From assembly GCA_016630955.3 (NCBI GenBank), contig CM049996.1, positions 1,302,001 through 1,366,000 on the forward strand: DNA of 64,000 bases, in the 5' to 3' direction. This DNA is from Didymella arachidicola. Its lineage: Eukaryota; Ascomycota; Dothideomycetes; Pleosporales; Didymellaceae. Below, in pieces: positions 56,884 to 64,000 of the stretch. A program made the translations under genes and the position numbers. Position 1 is the stretch's first letter. Each line of letters opens with the position of its first letter. Below the pieces are notes generated by a model. It was not told where the DNA came from. It searched no databases and worked only from the letters and a program-made list of their open reading frames with translations.

Positions 56884-58539
56884 ATGCCTTCTGTTCGACC
56901 GAGCTTCCTCAACGGAACGCTCGCACCGTTCCTGTACCCGGCTTTCACCGAATCAACGCTCCTCGCCGTTTCGCGCAGATGTCCGCTGCACAGGCGATAC
57001 CCATCGGCACGATGTAGCTCTACAGCCATCGAGCTGTCAGACTATTCGCGACTCGACCCTACGCCAGACGACTACTCGCTTACGCCTTTCGCCGATCGAG
57101 CCATTCTCACTCTGGAAGCTGGTGCTGGTGGCCATGGCTGCGTGTCGTTTCTGCGCGAGATGTTCACGCCAGAAGGGCCTGCCAATGGTGGAGATGGAGG
57201 GAGCGGAGGCAACATCTACATTCAGGCAGTACGTGGTGAAACATCGCTGCACAAGCTTGCCCGAAGGCGTCTCATCAAGGCTGGAAGAGGCCGCAATGGA
57301 CAGGGCAAGGTGAAGGGTGGCGAACGGGGCGCAGACGTGCTCATCAAAGTGCCTGTGGGAACTATCGTGCGCGAGATCCAACGACATGACCCTGTTGAGA
57401 TTCTTCTCAAGGAGGCAGAAGAGGCTGAGATGCAGCGCGAACGGGCAGAAGCCAATGGCGACGTTGCTGAGGAACAGGGTGGCTACAAGAAGGACAGATG
57501 GCTGGTCTATCCTGGAACAGTGCCTACAGAACTGAACAGGATGAAGTTCCCTCAGCTGCCAAAGCCTCGACGATCACACCTTGCTGCTCTCGAGCCTCAA
57601 TCGCCGATATGGCTCGACCTCGACAAGCACATGGAGACACCAATGCTGCTCGCAGCTGGTGCCATGGGTGGTCTTGGTAACCCCAACTTCATGACGCCAT
57701 TCAACAACAGGCCAAAGATGGCGACAAAGGGAGAGGAAGGCCTCAAGATCTCGGTCCAGCTAGAGTTGAAGATCCTTGCAGACCTTGGCTTAGTCGGTCT
57801 TCCCAACGCTGGCAAGAGTACCTTACTTCGAGCTCTGAGCAACAGTCGAGCTCGAGTCGGTAATTGGGCTTTCACTACACTTCAACCAAATGTTGGCACC
57901 GTTGTCCTCGACAATCACAAGGGTCGCCCTCTCGTCGTGAAGCGCAACAAGCACGGCGAGCTGCGCGAAAGCTTCACCATTGCCGACGTCCCCGGTCTGA
58001 TCGAGGACGCGCATCTTGATAAAGGCCTTGGTCTTGGCTTTCTTCGCCATGTCGAGCGTGCCGCTGTGCTAGCTTTTGTCATCGATCTGAACGCCGGCAA
58101 TGCTGTCCAAGCCCTGAAGCTGCTATGGCGCGAAGTCTCTGAGTACGAAACACTTCGTGGCAAGGAGCTCAACGCCGAGACAGAGCGTAGGATGGTCATG
58201 TACCGCCCTGCCGGCAGCATGGAGCCGAAGAGCGCGACAGACATACTTGACGAACCCTACCTGAACCCTTCGCTGGATCCTTTGCCGTTCCTCACATCAG
58301 AGCCAATCTCTGCGAAGCCATGGTTCGTCGTCGCTACCAAGGCCGATCTGGAGGGTACACAGGAGAATTACGAAAAGCTACAGAAGTACTTGGAGGATGT
58401 GAAGAGCGGGGCGCAGCCCCACCCCAGTGGGCGCGAGAACGCTTGGAAGAGGGACGTCTCGTCGATACCGATCAGTGCCATACACGCACATGGCGTCGAA
58501 GCGATTCCACAGATAGTCATGGATCTGCTAGATGACTGA
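56884..58539 (+). CDS. mtg2: Mitochondrial Obg-type GTPase
   Basis: Single exon, 551 residues. A basic, Arg/Ser-rich N-terminus (about 1-50) fits a mitochondrial targeting peptide. The Obg fold follows (FADRAILTLEAGAGGHGCVS, GGDGGSGGNIYIQA), with an insertion of about 90 residues between its halves, then the G domain: G1 GLPNAGKST near residue 304, G3 IADVPGLIE near 368, G4 VATKAD near 483, G5 ISAIHAHG near 540. Family members bind the large mitochondrial ribosomal subunit and help its late assembly. The fold is complete and the start ATG begins the targeting peptide. Bidirectional arrangement with the SDR gene. Confidence 0.93.
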   Translation: MPSVRPSFLNGTLAPFLYPAFTESTLLAVSRRCPLHRRYPSARCSSTAIELSDYSRLDPTPDDYSLTPFADRAILTLEAGAGGHGCVSFLREMFTPEGPANGGDGGSGGNIYIQAVRGETSLHKLARRRLIKAGRGRNGQGKVKGGERGADVLIKVPVGTIVREIQRHDPVEILLKEAEEAEMQRERAEANGDVAEEQGGYKKDRWLVYPGTVPTELNRMKFPQLPKPRRSHLAALEPQSPIWLDLDKHMETPMLLAAGAMGGLGNPNFMTPFNNRPKMATKGEEGLKISVQLELKILADLGLVGLPNAGKSTLLRALSNSRARVGNWAFTTLQPNVGTVVLDNHKGRPLVVKRNKHGELRESFTIADVPGLIEDAHLDKGLGLGFLRHVERAAVLAFVIDLNAGNAVQALKLLWREVSEYETLRGKELNAETERRMVMYRPAGSMEPKSATDILDEPYLNPSLDPLPFLTSEPISAKPWFVVATKADLEGTQENYEKLQKYLEDVKSGAQPHPSGRENAWKRDVSSIPISAIHAHGVEAIPQIVMDLLDD

Positions 58540-59562
58540 ACAGGTTTTACTAGATGTAACTCTATCGTGGAGCTCTTGTAAAATTTTCAGAAATCTGGCC
58601 ACGAGAATAAACGGTATAATATCCTTATATCCTTCCGTCTAATTTTGAATTACCCCTGCGTGAAGTCTTCCGGGAGTACGGGCTTTGTCCGCTTGCTCGA
58701 CAACCTCCAGGAGCTCAGTCAGTTCCCCCCACAGCCTCCCCATCTCGATCCGTACTGACACAACTTGACGTTTCTTTGGCAGAAGAGCTTCTCGCCCGAC
58801 TCCTGGTCTTCTAGAAAATCGCTCGCAATGTCTCTCATCGACTGTCCCATTGAACATCCAATGTCCGAGCCATTCGTCCAGCTAACGTCTGCGCACCACC
58901 CTCGAGAGACTGCGCCATTTTCAAAGAAAGAGAGAAGGCTTGTTGCACATAGCTGCCCTCGAAGGCAGCAATCATGTGCCCCTTAGCCACAGAACAGTAG
59001 CTCTGGTCCGCCCTGTACGTAGAACTGCGAATCTTTAGTCGACATATCTGTTCGTGCTCATCCCTAAGAAGCGGTTCTTGTGAGCTTGGGGAGATCATTT
59101 GCCCATCTCACGGACCTGCCACGACCAGCTTTCTCGTAGCGGTGCGGTACAAAGTGCGAGGTGTGAGATTGAAAGTGAGAGAAGGCTGACGTGTATTCAT
59201 CCCGCATGGTAATCTCGGCGAGGCTGCATAACAGTATCAGCTTCAGTCTCATGAGCAAGGCTGAGTATTGGAGTCTGTATTAGTACTAGTCATGGCTATC
59301 AGACGTGTTGGGAAGAAGCGGCACAGTTCACCAGATAGAAGCTGCCAAGCGCTCACCGCATGTTCGGCAGGCGCGTGGATCCTACCTGTGGTACATCCAT
59401 GCAGAGCGCATACAGCTGGACCGATGATCTTCTTCAACTACCATTCATGGAGGCAGATACTTCGTGATGAGTCGTGCCGTCATTTGCTAGAACTGAGAAC
59501 GTAAAAAGTAGGACTCGAGAAATTGTCGTAGAATGTCTTGACCGTGGAAACTTCTTTGGTGT
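58540..59562. other. Intergenic between convergent genes
   Basis: About 1 kb with only short chance frames on both strands; no repeat or RNA gene recognised. Confidence 0.5.
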
Positions 59563-60831
59563 CTACCAACTCGCTAGCTGCTTCGAGCGATCGAAACCAC
59601 CTCTCAACTGCCTCTCAGGCTTGACGACTTTGCCCTGCAGGACTGTGTACCTGACGATGTTTTCACAATCCTCTGGACGGACACGTGCCAACCATATGCA
59701 TTGCGCAGCCTCGCCGTCACTCTCGACTTGTTGCTCGTTCGCGTCTAGGACGACTTCGTGGTCTTTGTCAGCCTCGACCTTGAGCTCTTGCAGCGCCTCT
59801 TGTACACCATTGGCATGGCCATTGGCTTCAGTCGGGTGCTCCACGGTTGAAGAGTGACGGTAAACCATCACGTTTGCCGAGAACTTGTGGCCACCGACGT
59901 GGCTTATAAAGTATATACCCACTCCGCCGGGCCTCTCGTCGTGCAGATCTCGGTACAGACCGAGCGGTCGAAGATGCCTCTCGAACTCGCGACGCAGAAG
60001 AGGCGCAGATTGACCGCAACGCGCATCACGAGTCTTCTGGCTACACAACAAGATCAAATACTTGTGTGGACACGGACGCGCCTTCAGATTCGAGTTCGTC
60101 GATATGGTGGGCGGTATACTGGCATTCGCGGGTGTAGAAGCGGGATCTGGCGAGGACGAGCCTTCAGATGGTGCTGTGGAAGGCTGCGAGGATTGGACGG
60201 GCTTGCGGTGCAGCGGCGAATCATTTGTTGAGCTTCGATTTACATAACCGGTGATGAGGTCAGGTACGTTGGCAGGCGTGACATCGTCGATGAACTGCCA
60301 CGAAGGCAGCAGCAACACCCTGGAGCTAGAGTCCGAATGATCCGGTATAGGCATATCGGAGGCTGACAGCATGAGTTTCTGCTAGTCATCAGCATCAGAT
60401 TCAGTCGTGTTGTGTTGGCTACTGACCCCGTTGCTGGGCTTCACATTCCCTCGGTCAACCGCCTCCATGATGCTCCCCTTCTCATCAGCTACGTCTCGTA
60501 CCCAGTCCGTTTTTCCAGTTGCGACAATCAGATGTGTCTGCCATCCTTTCACATGACCGTACAATTCTTCTGTCTCGTCGATATCGAACTTGCGTGGGTA
60601 CTTGATCGTGCAGGTTGCACAGTCGTGTAAGCAGTCGTCACCATCTATCGTGGGGTCCGTAGTGGGGAAAAGATCCTCCGTCTTCTGAGCTTTGGAGAAC
60701 TCTCCATTCTTTTTCAGAGTTGGTACCGCCGACGACGACAAGGTCGAAGAAAGCTTGTAGGCGAAGTTTTTGAACGTCGCAGTCATCCTATACGCGTTAA
60801 TCGGCTTGTGGGTTGGTTTTGGCGGCCCCAT
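59563..60831 (-). CDS. Sucrase/ferredoxin-like protein (Apd1/Aim32 family)
   Basis: Exons 60831-60427 and 60381-59563 over a 45-nt intron encode 407 residues. N-terminal part: a Cys-containing block (DCLHDCATCTIKYPRKFDID) then YGHVKGWQTHLIVATGKTDW. The C-terminal thioredoxin-like ferredoxin part has KYLILLCSQKTRDARCGQSA, a HVGGHKFSANVMVY motif whose two His are, in yeast Apd1, the unusual ligands of the [2Fe-2S] cluster together with Cys residues, and WLARVRPEDCENIVRYTVLQ with a final RGGFDRS. Family members bind a redox-active cluster and affect sensitivity to metals and redox compounds. Cytosolic or mitochondrial location is not decided by the sequence. Confidence 0.85.
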
Positions 60832-61252
60832 CGTTGTTATTTAGATCGATCAGATTAGATGCCAAGACTTGACGCGGAAAGTAACCGCAATGACGACGTT
60901 CTGTCCCGACGACAATGGAACTGAGAACTTCACTCTCCAAAGGCAGCAACGGGATCAAAAGCATGACGACTGCCGAACCTTCCGCTCTTATGTGTCCTCA
61001 CATAAATGCCTTCGGTCAATTGAAAGCTGCCGATGGAAAAGGAGAGGCCGGACTTCGGACAACTTGAGCATCTCCGAGCCGAACACCGAGCCTCTTCACT
61101 CAACAGGCAACTAATTCATTCGCCATCTCGAGCAGCTGACTGGCCGAACAGAGGCCGCTGAGGTCTGCCAAGCTTGCCGTCAGTTTCATGCCTTGTTGCA
61201 GCAGCGTAGACACGTGCTTACCCATCGACGCGTAACGCGTCACGACCGGCCA
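60832..61252. promoter_or_regulatory. Bidirectional promoter region
   Basis: About 420 bp between divergent genes. The frame of the + gene is open back to about 61112 (a TAA lies just before), so coding sequence may extend here from an unseen upstream exon. Confidence 0.45.
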
Positions 61253-62410
61253 ATGAGACTGAAGCTGCTGAACGGTGCGCCTCTCCGCGAGCATCTCAAG
61301 TTCGATGAAGGGAGCCTACTCGACGTTGCGAAATGTAAGCACTTCATTGCAAGAGCTTGGGAAGACCAGTCGGCAGAGGAAGAAGTCGCACTAAAATGGC
61401 GAGATATCGGTCTAGAGAACACCCGCCTACACACTGGGTGGCCGCAGCAGTACCTTCCAGGATCCGGCATGCAAGGCGCTCATGATCACCACTCTTTTGC
61501 GATACCAGGCATCGAGGAGTTTCCTGCACTGCCTAACGACGACACGACAAACCTCGATACAACCCTTACATTCGACGAGAACCTTTCGGCCGCAGAGGAG
61601 TACCTGCAGCACTCACTTGTTTTTCACGACACGCTCACGTCGTCGCAAGTCTTTCAGGATGCAGTGGAAGACAACACAGTGAATTCGTCTTCGTTCTTGA
61701 CAACAAGTTTTGGAACCACGTCTTCAACGAGCAGCCCCTCTCCGATGGACAGCCGCATCCTTGATCTGCAAGTCCCATCTGCAATGGCGGTCATGTCCCT
61801 CGGTTCACTACCCAGTGCAAAGCACTTGCGCTCTATCTATCCCCAGACACCCACACCGAACTTTCTCTGTGCGCTCATGACTACTCCCGAGCGACGCGAA
61901 GTATTTGTGCGCAAGGGAGGCTACAAAATGGACTTATGGGAGGTCATTGTTGGCGACGATACACGCTCAGACTTCAAAATTACATTCTGGATACGTCCGC
62001 CTCGAATGTCACACAAGGAACAGGACCATGCACAGATTCTGTTGCTGCAAACTCTAGAGCAGCTTCAAGTTGGCAACATCCTTCTTCTACGTAATATAGC
62101 ACTGACATCTTTCCGCGACATTGTTTATGGCCAATCGCTGAACACTGCAATCACCAGAGCTAGAACGTCAATAGACTTGCTGACGAAAAGCGGTGGAATT
62201 TCGGTGGCACATCTAGGTGGAGTATCAGCATCAGTACTTGAGACGTATATGAGAGTGAAGAGGTGGGCAAGGTCGCACGTCGCTGGAGAAGCAGAGCATA
62301 CGGGCAAAAGAAAAGGCAGATCTTCGGGGCCTGGACATGCGGCAAAGCGACCGTTCCTAAGTTCTACACGAGATGACGGTTTGCCGCCGGACACGATGGA
62401 AGAGACTTGA
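61253..62410 (+). CDS. Hypothetical protein with OB-fold-like C-terminal half
   Basis: From the first ATG the product has 385 residues; the frame is open upstream without another ATG. N-terminal block KFDEGSLLDVAKCKHFIARA, then an acidic Ser/Thr-rich linker (about 100-190). Residues about 190-340 (NFLCALMTTPERREVFVRKG, KMDLWEVIVGDDTRSDFKIT, LEQLQVGNILLLRNIALTSF) have alternating hydrophobic pattern and the strand order expected of an OB fold that binds single-stranded DNA. A Lys/Arg-rich tail (GKRKGRSSGPGHAAKR) looks like a nuclear localisation signal. This suggests a DNA-repair or telomere-type factor, but only by analogy. Divergent from the Apd1-like gene. Confidence 0.7.
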   Translation: MRLKLLNGAPLREHLKFDEGSLLDVAKCKHFIARAWEDQSAEEEVALKWRDIGLENTRLHTGWPQQYLPGSGMQGAHDHHSFAIPGIEEFPALPNDDTTNLDTTLTFDENLSAAEEYLQHSLVFHDTLTSSQVFQDAVEDNTVNSSSFLTTSFGTTSSTSSPSPMDSRILDLQVPSAMAVMSLGSLPSAKHLRSIYPQTPTPNFLCALMTTPERREVFVRKGGYKMDLWEVIVGDDTRSDFKITFWIRPPRMSHKEQDHAQILLLQTLEQLQVGNILLLRNIALTSFRDIVYGQSLNTAITRARTSIDLLTKSGGISVAHLGGVSASVLETYMRVKRWARSHVAGEAEHTGKRKGRSSGPGHAAKRPFLSSTRDDGLPPDTMEET

Positions 62411-63417
62411 AATGTTTGCAAAGAATCACAGCACCGTAGACCGCAAGAGTTTGTCGAGTGATGCCATAGCGGCTTATCAAGCAATGCATGAACAACCGCA
62501 GAGTGTTTCATCCCTCGATCCTGCGCAGACCTACACCAACTCGCACGTGAACGTCGGCGACGATCAAGCATAAAGTGATGTTCGACAACAACCGATAACT
62601 TGAATTTGTTTCCACCGGGTATCCGCTGCATCGACTTTCAAGTCTGTCGGAAATAGCAGTGGCCCGTCAATCTGTTTGGGACGACTGGGCTCGCTTAAGA
62701 GTGTCGCACCAGCGATAGAGGTCCGTGCCTCTGTCCTGACATTTCACAGCGAGCAACAACACCTCATCGTAGGTAGTCCATCGAACATCGCGATTGTGGC
62801 TGTGCCCAAGATCATTATCGGTCCACACCGTCAGCTCCGAGGAATATTTTCTCTTGTTGTATGAATTCTACGGATCAGAATGGAACACTGCGGCCCAGTA
62901 CAATACTATCAACAAGTACCAATAGAGGGAGGCATTTAGCTTCGACCATCACTCACATTGCTGGGAGTTACGCACCACAAGACTGGCGCCCGTCGGTGAC
63001 GCACTGTAGCTCACATTTCCATTGGCCATGTCTTTGTTTCTCTCGCCATCGAGGGACTTCATGCGCAAGAAACTAAACATGTTTCGAGTAACAGCTTGCC
63101 TTCAGGGACCCTGGTATCGGAATCTGCAGCCACTCCACCACATCGAACTTCCGGATGATATTGCATGAAGTGATATCGGCACAGCCCGGCAAATCAGACG
63201 TAGGAAGCGGGTCACTGGACCAATGTGACCCCTCTTCATCTCGTGGGTGACTTATATGCTCTTCTGCTCAGCTATGCGAATCGCTGCATCACGCCTCCGG
63301 TTTGCTCAGTCCTTCGTTCAGTCCTAGTGACGTACAGTCTTTTCATCGCGCTTCGGCCGCACATTCACTTTTTCTGGGTTTTGATCAATCCATTACGTTC
63401 TTTACCGGCAGGCTACG
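62411..63417. other. Intergenic
   Basis: About 1 kb with promoter of the tyrosinase gene; only chance frames. Confidence 0.5.
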
Positions 63418-64000
63418 ATGAAGTCAATCATTTCTTCTTTTGCAACTTTCACCGCCTGTTTTACTTTCTTAGCGAGTGCGCAAGCCGCTACCAATTCTAC
63501 CAATGGACCTTCATGCGGAGTCGCCAAGGCGGACGACAGCTACTTCAGTGTTGTTGGAGTACAGGGAACCGGAGTACACCCCAGGCAGGAGTTGCGCGAG
63601 CTGGAAAAGGACCCTGAGACGTGGAACCTCTTCTTGCAAGCTTTCGCTCGATTCCAGGCTATGGATCAGGCTGAGAAGATCTCTTACTACAAGATCGCAG
63701 GTAAGATTCGTATTTCTCAAGAGAAGGATCCGAATTGACAAAGCTAGGGATACATGGAGTTCCATTCGGACAGTGGGACGGCGAAGCCGGAGTGAAAGGC
63801 CAGGAAATGATGGGTTACTGCCCTCACGGTAGCAACATGTTCAGTCCCTGGCACAGGCCTTATCTTGCTCTCTTTGAGCAGATCCTGCACGATCGCGCTG
63901 TCGATATTGCCAAGGAACACCCGATAGGCCAAGCTCGAGACAAAGCGATGACGATCGCTGACAAGGTGCGTCTGCCCTACTGGGACTGGGCAGTCGATCC
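63418..64000 (+). CDS. Secreted tyrosinase, 5' part (runs off the window)
   Basis: Exon 1 (63418-63700) begins with a signal peptide of about 22 residues (MKSIISSFATFTACFTFLAS...). A 47-nt intron (GTAAGA...TAG) ends at 63747; exon 2 continues in frame to the right edge: KIAG/IHGVPFGQW, then YCPHGSNMFSPWHRPY and KVRLPYWDWAVDP. The copper-A site is complete: His in IHG, His in CPHG and His in WHRPY (spacing H-x8-H). The Cys two residues before the second His can form the thioether bond typical of fungal tyrosinases. Copper-B lies beyond the window. The family oxidises phenols to o-quinones; secretion suggests action on extracellular phenolics or melanin-like pigment. Confidence 0.92.

Noticed and set aside
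1..64000. tRNA genes or CRISPR arrays
   Set aside because: No A-box/B-box pairs with cloverleaf or regularly spaced direct repeats were found by eye; a tRNA scan would be decisive.

Overview
The window reads as nuclear DNA of a filamentous ascomycete. Genes lie singly on both strands. Most have 0-5 short GT-AG introns (45-88 nt), and the protein families are fungal: Zn2Cys6 regulator, DSC-complex rhomboid-like protein, Erg27, a Ser/Thr-rich wall mucin, secreted tyrosinase. A dothideomycete is my best guess from the overall feel of the proteins; the sequence alone does not prove it. No rRNA, tRNA, CRISPR array or intact transposase gene was seen.

Layout. 2.1-14.1 kb: uncharacterised low-complexity protein (-), SET-domain methyltransferase (+), Dsc2/DscB (-), coiled-coil protein (-), Erg27 3-ketosteroid reductase (-). 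14.1-22.6 kb: 8.5 kb with no convincing gene, holding a 145-bp MITE-like element with near-perfect inverted ends and TA flanks, a short tandem repeat and a perfect 39-bp palindrome. 22.6-27.4 kb: J-domain protein (-) with a hidden 3' exon and a membrane-anchored SDR (+), divergently arranged. 27.4-35 kb: a patch of broken genes (AIM9-like phosphotransferase pseudogene, two unrecognised frame-broken reading frames, a broken polytopic membrane protein) around one intact six-helix membrane protein. 35.2-41.7 kb: Zn2Cys6 transcription factor with a polyQ tract and a ZIFL-type MFS transporter, both (-). 41.7-44.9 kb: gene-poor. 44.9-48.9 kb: a catalytically dead E2-like (UEV/AKTIP-type) protein followed by a degenerate vWA-domain protein, both (+). 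50.3-54.8 kb: 1491-residue single-pass mucin-like protein (-). 55.4-62.4 kb: a second SDR (-) divergent from mitochondrial Obg GTPase Mtg2 (+), then an Apd1/Aim32-type ferredoxin-like protein (-) divergent from an OB-fold-like protein (+). 63.4 kb to the edge: 5' part of a secreted tyrosinase (+).

The genes do not form an obvious metabolic cluster. Links are general: sterol synthesis (Erg27) and sterol sensing through the DSC ligase (Dsc2) lie within 5 kb; two related membrane SDRs lie 30 kb apart; the E2-like and vWA genes may be a functional pair. I found no clear new defence or mobile system. The best leads are the decaying gene patch, the MITE, the promoter repeats upstream of the transcription factor, and the E2-like/vWA pair. 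Exon borders were set by eye from splice motifs and reading-frame continuity and need transcript support.
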